A stretch of DNA of 64,000 bases from Paenibacillus chitinolyticus NBRC 15660 (lineage in GTDB: Bacteria > Bacillota > Bacilli > Paenibacillales > NBRC-103111). Location: contig NZ_BBJT01000002.1 of NCBI RefSeq assembly GCF_000739915.1, positions 434,001 through 498,000 of the forward strand. Reading direction: 5' to 3'. The stretch's first letter is position 1. Each line of letters begins with the position of its first letter. Made by a program: the position numbers and the translations under genes. Positions 1 to 7,922 of this stretch are shown here, one piece after another. Under the pieces are notes generated by a model. The model was not told the DNA's origin and made no database searches. It worked only from the letters and a program-made list of their open reading frames with translations.

Positions 1-238
1 TCTCGATGCTGTCCACCTCCGGTTGACCGGTTTTCGGCAGGCGGTTTCGGATGAAGGTCGAGAACATTTCGTTCAGCTGGCGCTGAGCCTCGGCACTGAT
101 CGTATCGAAGACGACGGATGATTTGCCCGATCCCGACACGCCGGTAAACACCGTTATTTTTCTCTTCGGTATACGAAGATGAATATCCTTCAGATTATTT
201 TCCCGTGCCCCTCTCAGCACGATATATTCCGGTCTCAT
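1..238 (-). CDS. UvrA-like ABC ATPase, N-terminal fragment (cut by window edge)
   Basis: The minus strand reads from an ATG at 238 through a UvrA-type N-terminus (MRPEYIVLRGARENNLKDI...) with a Walker A motif GVSGSGKSS. It then continues out of the window without a stop. UvrA proteins are tandem ABC ATPases that recognise DNA damage; shorter paralogues lacking the full damage-binding insert are often annotated as drug-resistance UvrA-like proteins. The insert after the P-loop (AEAQRQLNEMFSTFIRNRLPK) looks more like the paralogue class than housekeeping UvrA. That is a judgement from about 79 residues only. It lies downstream of the ANT(6)-like gene on the same strand, separated by a terminator. 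Confidence 0.75.
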   Translation of the reverse strand, partial: MRPEYIVLRGARENNLKDIHLRIPKRKITVFTGVSGSGKSSVVFDTISAEAQRQLNEMFSTFIRNRLPKTGQPEVDSIE

Positions 239-293
239 TTTTGCTTCTCCTCTCTTTTCGGCTTGTGCTGTCCGTTTTGCTTCCACCGTAACA

Positions 294-328
294 AAAAGAC
301 CCTGACAGCTATGTGTCAGGGTTCTTTA
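294..328 (-). terminator. Rho-independent terminator after the ANT(6)-like gene
   Basis: The stem ACCCTGACA / TGTCAGGGT is followed on the minus strand by a T-rich run (TCTTTTTG). It sits about 20 bp past the stop of the adenylyltransferase gene and before the UvrA-like gene. The flanks are T-rich on both sides, so it may also work in the other direction. Confidence 0.8.
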
Positions 329-347
329 TTATTTTCAAGATAGTTAA

Positions 348-1214
348 CTAGATATCCCTCGCATCGGGAGCAAGGAGCTGGACTCGGCGCAAATAGGGTT
401 TGATCTTCTCCGCTTCTTCCGCGGGATATGTGTACCCGAATTCGGCCGCCACTTGTAGGGCAACAGGCTCAAAAAGCTCTCCCGTCACGTACAAAGCGTT
501 CCAAACCTGCTCATAATCGCCGGTTTCATAGGTCGACAAAAGCTTGTTCCAAGATTCTTCATCCAGGTACCGCTTTAAAAATTTGCTGTTCTTCCCGATA
601 CTGAGCGAGAAGCCGGTATCCATCCCGACCTTCCATTCCAGCATTTTGAGCAGCATCGCCCTAACCAGGTTCACATGATCAATCGCATACAAAATTTCCT
701 GTCTCCACAGTCCTTTGGCGACATAGGTAGACACCCACCAGAATTCGTTGCAGCAATCGGCGAAACGTTGGGCGTCGGGCCGCTGCACCCAATAGTCTTC
801 ATCGGTCGGAGGCGGTAAAGCCGGCAGATCGTTGTCCTTGTCAAGCAGGATCACCGTCAGCTTGTCTTCCCGGCAGTACATCTCTTTCTCCTCTAGAGGA
901 ATAAGCGTCAGGTCTATGCGATTCCCGTCTGTAAATAACATGAGATAGGCAAAACGGTTTCCCGGCTCGTTAGGAAACAGGGCCATATCATCCGGCGTCT
1001 GCATAATCATCCGTTCCCCGAACACATTTACCCAATCCAGGTCGTTTCTAAAAGATTCCACATCCGTAACGAGATAGACGATATCGTAGTCTCTGAAAAT
1101 GTCTTTGGAAACATTCGGATTCGTCCTCGAGCCGTTCAAACCGACCGCTCTTACGCGGCTGTCGTTCTCCGCCACTTTTATTATCAGATCAAACATTTCT
1201 TGTTCCGAACGCAT
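348..1214 (-). CDS. Aminoglycoside 6-adenylyltransferase, ANT(6)/AadK family
   Basis: The 288-residue protein matches the usual ANT(6) length. It carries the nucleotidyltransferase signature near residues 25-48: NGSRTNPNVS, then a DIFRDYDIVYLV segment with the paired acidic metal ligands. Enzymes of this family transfer AMP from ATP to the 6-hydroxyl of streptomycin in the cytoplasm. The start is well supported: AGGAGGTG lies about 8 bp before the ATG. Chromosomal copies (aadK-like) are common in Bacillales and often give low-level or no resistance, so phenotype cannot be read from the sequence. It stands alone, followed by a terminator. Confidence 0.88.
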   Translation of the reverse strand: MRSEQEMFDLIIKVAENDSRVRAVGLNGSRTNPNVSKDIFRDYDIVYLVTDVESFRNDLDWVNVFGERMIMQTPDDMALFPNEPGNRFAYLMLFTDGNRIDLTLIPLEEKEMYCREDKLTVILLDKDNDLPALPPPTDEDYWVQRPDAQRFADCCNEFWWVSTYVAKGLWRQEILYAIDHVNLVRAMLLKMLEWKVGMDTGFSLSIGKNSKFLKRYLDEESWNKLLSTYETGDYEQVWNALYVTGELFEPVALQVAAEFGYTYPAEEAEKIKPYLRRVQLLAPDARDI

Positions 1215-1297
1215 GGATCGGCACCTCCTGAGTTTTCATGTTCACATTTTGGCACGAAAACGTTCCAAGGAGGTCCCCGGATATCCGGTAAATGGAG

Positions 1298-1624
1298 TTA
1301 TATAAAATGTTCCGCAAATGTCATCCGTTTATCCTCCCGGTTAAAATTGTAAGCCAGGGCTGCCAAAAAGCCCGGTTCAGCGGCATATGCAGGTGACGGA
1401 TTTCTTGCTTTGGTCAGATCGAGTCCAATGCGGTTTCGCACAGCCGAGACGCGATGCTGCGCTTCGTCGAATTTCCGGCGATAATTATTGAAACCGGACG
1501 TTTTTACCTTCCAATAAATTTTACCATATTCGTGAGACGGACGGAAATTTTCTGATTTTGAGATAAGAGTGGACGCTGTACAAGAGCCCCATTTTACGGG
1601 GCGGGAGTCAGTAGTTCGAGCCAA
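1298..1624 (-). pseudogene. Unassigned ORF, possibly a decayed transposase C-terminus
   Basis: This reading frame starts at TTG and has no recognisable ribosome binding site. Its first half looks like translated noncoding DNA. The second half (RRKFDEAQHRVSAVRNRIGLDL ... FLAALAYNFNR) recalls the ends of some IS transposases, where an 'ALAYN(L/F)xR' stretch is common. No terminal repeats or remaining catalytic residues are visible. It may equally be a chance ORF. I do not assign a function. Confidence 0.2.
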
Positions 1625-1655
1625 CTAATGGTCATAAAGAGAAATACGAGCGAAT

Positions 1656-1695
1656 AAAAAGAACCCGCTACCCTTATAAAACGGCAGCGGGTTCT
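1656..1695 (-). terminator. Terminator after the NADH oxidase gene
   Basis: On the minus strand, AGAACCCGCTGCC pairs with GGGTAGCGGGTTCT and is followed by TTTTTATT. It lies about 55 bp past the nox stop codon. Confidence 0.85.
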
Positions 1696-1748
1696 AGGTT
1701 TGATCAAGCTTTGATTAACGGAGAAATTTTCCCGTAAGCTCTCAACGT

Positions 1749-3179
1749 TTATGCGACTCCGTATTTATCGGGAGTCCGAGCATCGGCACGTTCGGCGCCG
1801 GGTTCCATACGTTCCGGCTCTGTTACGGCTTTCTCCGTTTCATTCAGCCGTTGCATAGCGGCCAGGCCTGCCGTATTAAGCAGATTCCACGGTTTGTTAT
1901 AGTGCGGCTGGAAGAAGAAATCCACAAAAGCAAGCTCCTGCACGGTCATCCGGTTCTGGATGCAAACCGACAGCGTATTGACAGCCGGGGTCATATCCGC
2001 TTTCGACATGACCTGTGCCCCTACCAGGCGGCCTCCTTCCGCTTCGAAAACCAGCTTCAGCATCACGTCGTCATAGGTCGGCATAAATTCCGGCCGGTTG
2101 TTCTCGTGAATGACGACGGCCTCCACATTCATACCTGCCGCGGCTGCTTCGGTCAAACCCGTCGAGGCGATATTCCAGTCGAACAGCTTGATGGCCGACG
2201 TCCCTTGGGTGCCCTGATAACGGACGGCCGGTTTCAACAGGTTCAGACCGACCAGTGTTCCCATGCGGACGGCATTCGTCGCCAGCGGGATATAGGCGGC
2301 TTCGCCCGTCGGGTTATACCGGACGGCACAGCTGTCTCCAGCGGCCAGCACGTCGGGATGGCTCGTGCGCATATAATCGTCCACGAGGATAGCTCCGCCC
2401 GGCAGCATATCCACCTGGCCTTTGAGCAAATCCGTTCCGGGACGGAAGCCGATGCACAGCACGACCATGTCGGTCTCGAAAGTGCCGTCGGTCGTCACGA
2501 CTTCGCGGACCTTGCCGTCCGTCCCACGGAATCCTTCCACGGTCCGTCCGAGTGCGAGCTGCACTCCCCGTTCCCTAAGCTCATTGTCAGCGAGCGCTGT
2601 GAACTCGGGGTCCAGGTACTTGGCCATGACCCGGTCCATGTTGTCGATCAGCGTCACGTCTTTGCCCAGATCGCGGAACGCTTCGACGAGTTCGATGCCG
2701 ATATAACCGGCTCCGATAACCGTGATGCGCTTCGCGTCCGCAGCGCGGGCGATGATTTCACGGGCATGGCCGTAGTTTTTGCACAGCTGGATGTTCTCCA
2801 GCCCGATGCCTTCCATCCGCGGAATGACCGGCCACGAGCCTGTCGTCACGACCAGCTTGTCGTAAGTGTCGCCGAACTCTTCCCCGCTCTCCAAATTGCG
2901 GGCCCGGAGCGTTTTGGCCTGGACATCGACTTCAAGCACTTCGTGGCGCATCCGGGTAACGACCCCGAGCCGTGCAAGCTCCTCCGGGCTGCTGTAGAAT
3001 AATCCCTGCGCATCCCCGATCACCCCGCCGACATGAAGCGCGATTCCGCACGAAAGGAACGAAATGTTATCGTTACGCTCGTAAACCGTGATTTTCGCGT
3101 CGGGATATTGTGCTGCAATGTTTTTAACAGCGGCGGTTCCTGCGTGTGTGCATCCGATTACGGCAACTTTGAATGTCAT
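1749..3179 (-). CDS. nox: NADH oxidase / CoA-disulfide reductase family flavoprotein
   Basis: This 476-residue FAD/NAD(P)-disulfide reductase family protein has an N-terminal FAD-binding fold (VAVIGCTHAGTAAVKN). A single redox cysteine sits at residue 44 in SFLSCGIAL, the arrangement of H2O-forming NADH oxidases and CoA-disulfide reductases. A second dinucleotide motif (ITVIGAGYIGIELVEAF) and the ATG/AAGDSCAV FAD motif follow, then a C-terminal dimerisation domain. The family reduces O2 to water at the expense of NADH through Cys-SOH, so it regenerates NAD+ in the cytoplasm. GGGAGG lies 8-9 bp before the ATG. Two Rex-like palindromes upstream fit NADH-responsive control. The last ~20 residues are a low-complexity charged tail not expected in the family. 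The choice between NADH oxidase and CoA-disulfide reductase is not settled by sequence. Confidence 0.85.
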   Translation of the reverse strand: MTFKVAVIGCTHAGTAAVKNIAAQYPDAKITVYERNDNISFLSCGIALHVGGVIGDAQGLFYSSPEELARLGVVTRMRHEVLEVDVQAKTLRARNLESGEEFGDTYDKLVVTTGSWPVIPRMEGIGLENIQLCKNYGHAREIIARAADAKRITVIGAGYIGIELVEAFRDLGKDVTLIDNMDRVMAKYLDPEFTALADNELRERGVQLALGRTVEGFRGTDGKVREVVTTDGTFETDMVVLCIGFRPGTDLLKGQVDMLPGGAILVDDYMRTSHPDVLAAGDSCAVRYNPTGEAAYIPLATNAVRMGTLVGLNLLKPAVRYQGTQGTSAIKLFDWNIASTGLTEAAAAGMNVEAVVIHENNRPEFMPTYDDVMLKLVFEAEGGRLVGAQVMSKADMTPAVNTLSVCIQNRMTVQELAFVDFFFQPHYNKPWNLLNTAGLAAMQRLNETEKAVTEPERMEPGAERADARTPDKYGVA

Positions 3180-3203
3180 GATGATAGCCTCCCGAAATTT
3201 TAA

Positions 3204-3223
3204 TTAGTGAATTATTTCACATA
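3204..3223 (-). promoter_or_regulatory. Rex-like operator, proximal
   Basis: The perfect inverted repeat GTGAA-TTAT-TTCAC (3207-3220) lies about 27 bp upstream of the nox start. It agrees with the Rex consensus TTGTGAA-N4-TTCACAA. Rex represses redox genes until the NADH/NAD+ ratio rises. The assignment rests on motif match only. Confidence 0.6.
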
Positions 3224-3293
3224 CTTTCTATAAAAAAAGAGCTGTTGGCGATTAACCAAAGCGTATAAATGATAACAACGAAGCAGGTTACGT

Positions 3294-3311
3294 CTGTGAA
3301 ATAAATCACAA
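3294..3311 (-). promoter_or_regulatory. Rex-like operator, distal
   Basis: CTGTGAAATAAATCACAA-like sequence (TGTGAAATAAATCACA at 3295-3310) forms a second, slightly imperfect Rex-type palindrome about 85 bp upstream of the proximal one. Two sites could frame the nox promoter. Confidence 0.5.
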
Positions 3312-3401
3312 TGTCTTATGGCCTTATCTTACACCTTTGCTTCAAAAGATGCAAGAGGTATTTATGCCTTTGCAAAATGCCTCAACGGCAACCGGCAAAA
3401 A

Positions 3402-3419
3402 GCCGCACCTAGGTGCGGC
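3402..3419 (-). terminator. Palindromic terminator ending the maltodextrin/esterase run
   Basis: GCCGCACCTAGGTGCGGC is a perfect 18-bp palindrome. On the minus strand it is followed directly by TTTTTGCC. With a 4-nt loop it makes a 7-bp GC-rich hairpin plus T-run, about 200 bp past the last gene of the run. Confidence 0.6.
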
Positions 3420-3440
3420 ATCCAGCCATCTCTTTTAGCT

Positions 3441-3512
3441 CTTGTTCTTGTTCTTGTTCTTGTTCTTGTTCTTGTTCTTGCTCTTGCTCTTGCTCTTGCT
3501 CTTGCTCTTGCT
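3441..3512. repeat. 12-copy hexanucleotide array (6x CTTGTT + 6x CTTGCT)
   Basis: Six perfect CTTGTT units are followed by six perfect CTTGCT units with no interruption, between the small exported-protein gene and its terminator. Plus-strand frames would read as Leu-Val/Leu-Ala, Ser-Cys or Phe-Leu dipeptide repeats, and a minus frame as Gln-Glu. No frame has a convincing start site or protein context, so this is treated as a noncoding slippage-prone microsatellite in a transcript 3' region. Confidence 0.9.
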
Positions 3513-3620
3513 CTTACGCCTATCTCAATCTGCCAAACTCTCTATCGCTTTCTCTGACCGATTCGCTCGATCTCGCTCTCTTCTTCTGTCCCCGTACTCC
3601 CGTCCGTCAGGCACCTGTCT

Positions 3621-4223
3621 TCAAAGCGTGCGGAACGTAAGGCCCCGGCAGTCTACGGGGATAGCAAAAGCCTGCTCCTCACCGTTGTTCCCGCGGATCG
3701 TCACATTCAGAGTGAGACGCTCGGGAGCTTCCTCGCTCCAGGCATCGCTGCTCAGCCACCCGTATCTTTCCTTGCCGGGCGGGATAACCGCCTGCTCGAA
3801 ATCCGGGTTAACCTTCGCAGCGCGTACCTTCTCCGAGCTTCGGCCCGGCAGACCTTCGTTCGTCACGACGCTACCGCTTGTCAGGTCCGGCGTGATCGTC
3901 TCCCGGTCCGAAAGATTTCGGATCGTCACCTCGAAATCCGCTGTGCCCGCCTTGAGCCTCACGGCATGTACGGTGACTTCGATGTTATTCGCGCTCGTTG
4001 TCACGGGCAGGCGGACATAAACCTTCTCGCCGCGAGACTCCTCACTGCCCGAAGGCACCGGCACCTTAACGCCTGATATGCCGCCGTCTCCCGGAAGGAC
4101 CGGCTTGCCGGCCGTCATACCGGAATCCGGCAGTACGGGCCGCATGGCAGTTCCGTTCAGCAGCAGGCTTCCGGAAACAATCAATGAGCCGAGCAATACG
4201 CTGACGATCATTTTGTTCATCAT
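3621..4223 (-). CDS. Small exported protein of unknown function
   Basis: This 200-residue protein has an N-terminal hydrophobic signal or anchor segment (MIVSVLLGSLIVSGSLLL) and a Gly/Pro-rich linker. A beta-rich domain follows (IEVTVHAVRLKAGTADFEVTIRNLSDRE ... LTLNVTIRGNNGEEQAFAIPV). The domain pattern resembles the extracellular Ig-like DUF4352-type fold, but I cannot name the family with confidence. No lipobox cysteine is visible. GGAGG stands about 9 bp before the start. It is the last gene of the run, 28 bp after the second esterase, and is followed by the hexamer array and a palindromic terminator. The role is unknown; the context suggests co-expression with the esterases. Confidence 0.7.
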   Translation of the reverse strand: MMNKMIVSVLLGSLIVSGSLLLNGTAMRPVLPDSGMTAGKPVLPGDGGISGVKVPVPSGSEESRGEKVYVRLPVTTSANNIEVTVHAVRLKAGTADFEVTIRNLSDRETITPDLTSGSVVTNEGLPGRSSEKVRAAKVNPDFEQAVIPPGKERYGWLSSDAWSEEAPERLTLNVTIRGNNGEEQAFAIPVDCRGLTFRTL

Positions 4224-4250
4224 AAAATTTCCTCCATACCTACTGCTTCC

Positions 4251-5594
4251 TTACTGCGGACTCTTCCAGCTCCGCACCGTCAGTTCCAGCCGTCCGTCCG
4301 CTTCCGCCTTGTAAAAGCGCGTAACCGCCTGCCCGGCCTGATCCGCTTCAACGGCACCGTCCCCCCGGCTGATCCGGTACTCAAAAGCCGCATTAAGGGG
4401 AACGTCGAGACGCACGGTATATGCGTGCGGTTTACTCGCATCCTTGCGAAGGGGGACCCAACTGTACAAGGCCGCGTTTTCGGGCGTATCCGCAGGCACG
4501 TGCACAAACAGCTCAAGCGCGACATGCTCCTTAAGTTCTTCGGCGACACGGATCGTCCGGGCCGCGGACAACCCACCGAAGCTCGCCTCAACGGCGGTCT
4601 TCCCTTCACGCCCGGGTACTAGGGTGCCGTCTTCGAGCACCTCCAGAATCGTCCCGTCTTCGGCCGCGTAATCCGCTCTTAGCAATGACATTTTAAACCC
4701 GCTGTCAAATTCCGCGATCGGATTCAGACGCATTCCCGGCCCCCGGATGCCTGCGATCTCTTCTCCCTCCAGACTAAACTTGACAGGAGTTCCTTTATTC
4801 CCGAACATATGCAGAAGCGGAGACGCCACTCTCGCGGCCCAATCCTTTTCCGAATGCGTGCCGGTCGGGTCCAGGTAATATACGAGCTCGTCATCCGGTT
4901 TATAGCCCAGCCCCACAAGGCTTTCCGTCACTTCCCGTACGTGTTTTTCCAGAATGAGCGTGCCCTCGCGGCGTCCCAAATCGATCCAGATCCGGGATAA
5001 CGGGACTTTGTCCGTCCAGGTATGATACTGGCGCGCTTCCTCCAAAGTTACGGGATCGACGCAGTAAAAATAGGGCGACAGGATGGCCAGCTTCCCGAAC
5101 AGGTCCGGGCGGCGCATGCCGATATGGTAGGTCACTTGGCCTCCCCGCGACGAACCCATCATGGCCGTGTGCTCCGGCCCTTTTTTCGTGCGGAACAGCG
5201 AGTCTATATACGGCATCAATTCATCGGTGATGAACTGCTCGTAAAGCTGCCCTTTCGGCCGGATTTCCACTTTGTCGCGCAAATAATCGACGCCTTCCAG
5301 CTCGTGAGTGAATTCATCCGACCGCTGCATGCCCATATTCGCGATGCCGACTATGATGATTTCTTCCATCAGGCCGTTTTGAACGAGCTCGTCGGCCGTT
5401 TCATGAAGGTTCCACGAATAGCCGTTAAAGGCGGGATGAAAAATATTTTGTCCGTCATGCACGTACAATACCGGATAACGCCTGTCGCTCTCTTCGCTGT
5501 AACCGGGCGGAAGATAAACGAACAGATCGCGGCGGTTGTTCAGAAAGGCCGAATAAAACTGTTCGATTTTCAACAAACTCGACAGACTCTTCAT
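4251..5594 (-). CDS. Cytoplasmic esterase (PF00756-type) with Ig-like and CBM-like tail, copy 2
   Basis: The 447-residue alpha/beta hydrolase belongs to the Esterase-D/Fes-like putative esterase class. Residues 1-260 carry the fold, with nucleophile Ser149 in GSSRGG and a catalytic-type His in THSEKDW. No signal peptide is present. After the hydrolase domain comes a short Ig-like (Big2-like) segment (FKMSLLRADYAAEDGTILEVL...). A C-terminal beta domain follows with the pattern 'ELFVHVPADTPENAALYSW ... AAFEYRISRGDGAVE...', resembling CBM20/E-set starch-binding-like modules. AAGGAGG precedes the ATG. The start overlaps the stop of its paralogue by 4 bp, implying translational coupling. Substrate is unknown; its place behind maltodextrin genes suggests an acylated sugar or oligosaccharide (inference). 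Confidence 0.8.
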   Translation of the reverse strand: MKSLSSLLKIEQFYSAFLNNRRDLFVYLPPGYSEESDRRYPVLYVHDGQNIFHPAFNGYSWNLHETADELVQNGLMEEIIIVGIANMGMQRSDEFTHELEGVDYLRDKVEIRPKGQLYEQFITDELMPYIDSLFRTKKGPEHTAMMGSSRGGQVTYHIGMRRPDLFGKLAILSPYFYCVDPVTLEEARQYHTWTDKVPLSRIWIDLGRREGTLILEKHVREVTESLVGLGYKPDDELVYYLDPTGTHSEKDWAARVASPLLHMFGNKGTPVKFSLEGEEIAGIRGPGMRLNPIAEFDSGFKMSLLRADYAAEDGTILEVLEDGTLVPGREGKTAVEASFGGLSAARTIRVAEELKEHVALELFVHVPADTPENAALYSWVPLRKDASKPHAYTVRLDVPLNAAFEYRISRGDGAVEADQAGQAVTRFYKAEADGRLELTVRSWKSPQ

Positions 5595-6949
5595 CCGTTT
5601 GCCGCCTCCTTAGCTTCCGTATCCGGCGGAACGTCTACCCAGTGTTCCACTCTGTAAGACAGCTCCAGCCCCTCGCGGGCCGTAAATTTGCGGTAAGGGA
5701 TTTCCCTTCCGCTTGCATCCGTTTCGTGCTTGCCGAGGCCCCGGGAAATGCGGAACTCGAAGGAAATGCCCCGCGGCACTTGGAACGTACCTCCGTATAG
5801 CCTTTCTCCGATCATCGGCAATTCGATGCCCGCATAGAGCTTATCCGTCTTCGGCGTGCACACCGGCACTTCGACGAACATCGTAACGCTGACCGTACCG
5901 GAAAGATGCGGAACGACGGTCAAGTCCAGACTCGCCGTCAGCCCCTGCCTTTTGTAGCGGACGGTGACGTTTCCTTCCCGCTTGGGAAGGAGCCTGCCTT
6001 CGGCCGTCACCTCGACGATACCCGGATCCGTCACCTCATAGTCCGCGTCCAGATCGGTCATCATAAAGCCGCTGTCATAATGAACGACAGGATTAAGCGC
6101 GCAGGACGGACCCTGCAGACCGATTCTTTCCGGGCCGTGCAGATCTATGCGTACGGGAGTTCCGATTTCGCCGAAAAAATATAGAAGAGGCGCATGAACT
6201 CTGGCCGCCCAGTCTTTCTGGGAATGGCCCGAGCCGACGGCGAAATAGTACATGAAATCGCCGCCCGGCTTGTAGCCCGCCTCCATCAGTGTATCCGCGA
6301 CTTGTCTCACATGCTTCTCCATAACCGTGAAGCCTTCCGCATCCCCGACATCCATCCATATTTTCAGCGGTTTTTTATCGGTATAGACGGCGCTCAGCCA
6401 CCGGTCTTCCATCGTGGCCGGATCTACGCTTACGAAGAAAGGGCACAGCGCTCCGATCATACCGAACGTTTCCGGCTGCCGGAAGCCGATGTTGTAGGAT
6501 ACAAGTCCGCCGGCGGACGATCCCATCAGAGCGGTATGCTCTTTCTCTGTCAAGGTCCGGTAAGTCGCATCTATGAAAGGCTTCACTTCACGAACGAGAA
6601 ATGTTTCGTATAATTCGCCTTGATTGGTGGTCTGAAAAATGTTGTGGCCGTCCGGATTGGCGTGCATATATTCGGCGATGCGCGCGTCCTCCACATGCGA
6701 AACGGCGACGACGATGATTTCTCTCATCCTGCCCTGCGCAGTCAGCTCGTCGACGGTGAGATGAACATCCCAGGACTCGCCCTTCCGGTCTTTGAAAAAA
6801 ACATGCTGGCCGTCCTGCATATACAGGACGGGATACCTTTTCCGGTCGTCCGAATGATAGCTTGGCGGCAAATACACATAAATCGTCCGCTCGTTTTTCA
6901 AGGTATAAGAATAAAAAGGATTGATTTCGATTAACCGCGATGAACTCAC
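5591..6949 (-). CDS. Cytoplasmic esterase (PF00756-type) with Ig-like and CBM-like tail, copy 1
   Basis: The 452-residue paralogue of the next gene shares the same three-part layout. It has a hydrolase domain with Ser145 in GSSAGG and a His in GHSQKDW. An Ig-like piece (DADYEVTDPGIVEVTAEGRL) comes next, then a CBM-like tail (SVTMFVEVPVCTPKTDKLYAG ... FEFRISRGLGKHETDASGREIP). The start is GTG at 6949, with AAAGGAG 8 bp upstream. It begins 26 bp after the LacI stop, so both probably share a transcript. There is no signal peptide. The two copies differ clearly in sequence, so the duplication is not recent. Confidence 0.8.
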   Translation of the reverse strand: MSSSRLIEINPFYSYTLKNERTIYVYLPPSYHSDDRKRYPVLYMQDGQHVFFKDRKGESWDVHLTVDELTAQGRMREIIVVAVSHVEDARIAEYMHANPDGHNIFQTTNQGELYETFLVREVKPFIDATYRTLTEKEHTALMGSSAGGLVSYNIGFRQPETFGMIGALCPFFVSVDPATMEDRWLSAVYTDKKPLKIWMDVGDAEGFTVMEKHVRQVADTLMEAGYKPGGDFMYYFAVGSGHSQKDWAARVHAPLLYFFGEIGTPVRIDLHGPERIGLQGPSCALNPVVHYDSGFMMTDLDADYEVTDPGIVEVTAEGRLLPKREGNVTVRYKRQGLTASLDLTVVPHLSGTVSVTMFVEVPVCTPKTDKLYAGIELPMIGERLYGGTFQVPRGISFEFRISRGLGKHETDASGREIPYRKFTAREGLELSYRVEHWVDVPPDTEAKEAANG

Positions 6950-6975
6950 CGTGAACTCTCCTTTGAAACGGATCG

Positions 6976-7890
6976 TTACGGAGTGCCGGACAAGTAGTAA
7001 AATTTTTCAGGATCTACATAATCCGCATCTTGAATGTAACGATCCATTTTATGAACTATTTCCTGATAGTCATTCAAATCGAACGTAATCCTCCCTACCG
7101 TGCCCGGAAGGACCTGCGGACAATGGCACGTGCATACGGCGGCAATGCGAGCCGTTTTCTTCAGTACTTCAAGCGCCAGAAATTCGTTGATCACGATCCC
7201 CGGTTTCCCTTCAAAACGCGACAGAAAATCGTTCAGCTGTTCCGGATTGTCGTACACGCAAATCCGTTCATCCTCTAGGCCAGACTGTTCCCGAATGAAA
7301 CCGGCAAGCTTCTCGTTGTTGTAAGCATCCGTGACCAGAAACTCCGGCCGGCCGCCAAGGGCAGCCTCGCAAGCCCGGAAGCTTTGCGCGAAATCCGGAA
7401 TGATCTTGTGAAACAGCGAATCGTCGATATAACTGTCGATGACAAAAACGGGAATACCGAAACCGAAATAATTGGAGATCGTGCCGAACTGTTCCTGATC
7501 CGCATTTATGAGAAAAACGCCGTCCAAATTCCGCTCCATGATCATTTTGTAATCCGAAAGCTGGCTCCGGACCTGCATAAAAATGACATGGTATCCGAGT
7601 TGTCCGCAAATTTGTTCGATTTTGCCGACTGTTTTGGCATATTTAAAATCGGACCAGTAATGGCCTTCTTGCTCCTGAAACAGCAGAATGCCGATCAGGC
7701 CCGTTTTTTTGATTTTTAACGATTGAGCGGTCCGGTTGGCCACGTATTTAAGCTGCTGGGCGGCTTTCATCACCTTGACGCGCGTTTCGTCCGAGATGGA
7801 CTGGGTCTTCACATCGTTCAAAATATACGAAACGGTGGCGATGGAGACGCCCGCCGCTTTGGCTATATCTTTGATGGTTGCTTTCTTCAT
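6976..7890 (-). CDS. LacI-family transcriptional regulator of the maltodextrin locus
   Basis: The 304-residue protein starts with a canonical LacI helix-turn-helix (ATIKDIAKAAGVSIATVSYILND, residues 3-25) and a hinge helix. A periplasmic-binding-like effector domain follows (KTGLIGILLFQEQ...). It is slightly shorter than typical LacI proteins (about 330-340). AGGAGCG precedes the ATG. It lies between the neopullulanase gene and the esterases. A perfect TAAACGTTTA palindrome lies 17 bp upstream, and similar sites occur before malE, so autoregulation and control of the mal genes are likely. The effector is presumably a maltodextrin (inference). Confidence 0.88.
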   Translation of the reverse strand: MKKATIKDIAKAAGVSIATVSYILNDVKTQSISDETRVKVMKAAQQLKYVANRTAQSLKIKKTGLIGILLFQEQEGHYWSDFKYAKTVGKIEQICGQLGYHVIFMQVRSQLSDYKMIMERNLDGVFLINADQEQFGTISNYFGFGIPVFVIDSYIDDSLFHKIIPDFAQSFRACEAALGGRPEFLVTDAYNNEKLAGFIREQSGLEDERICVYDNPEQLNDFLSRFEGKPGIVINEFLALEVLKKTARIAAVCTCHCPQVLPGTVGRITFDLNDYQEIVHKMDRYIQDADYVDPEKFYYLSGTP

Positions 7891-7904
7891 CCTAATCGCT
7901 CCTA

Positions 7905-7918
7905 CTTAAACGTTTAGG
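7905..7918 (-). promoter_or_regulatory. LacI-type operator before lacI
   Basis: CTTAAACGTTTAGG contains the perfect palindrome TAAACGTTTA with the central CG typical of LacI operators. It sits in the 32-bp gap between the neopullulanase stop and the regulator's start, overlapping its ribosome binding region. Confidence 0.7.
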
Positions 7919-7922
7919 TTGA

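Noticed and set aside
1-238. Housekeeping uvrA
   Set aside because: Only about 79 codons are visible and the residues after the P-loop fit a UvrA paralogue better; identity left open.
1851-3002. 383-codon plus-strand ORF opposite nox
   Set aside because: Same reason: the minus strand encodes a full flavoprotein, and the plus frame has no start site or recognisable motif.
3441-3512. CRISPR-like array
   Set aside because: The units are 6 bp with no spacers and no cas genes are nearby; it is a microsatellite.
3318-4020. Plus-strand ORFs running through the hexamer repeat (Leu-Val, Ser-Cys or Phe-Leu repeats)
   Set aside because: Three overlapping frames are open only because the repeat has no stop codons; none has a ribosome binding site, and two run antisense into the exported-protein gene.
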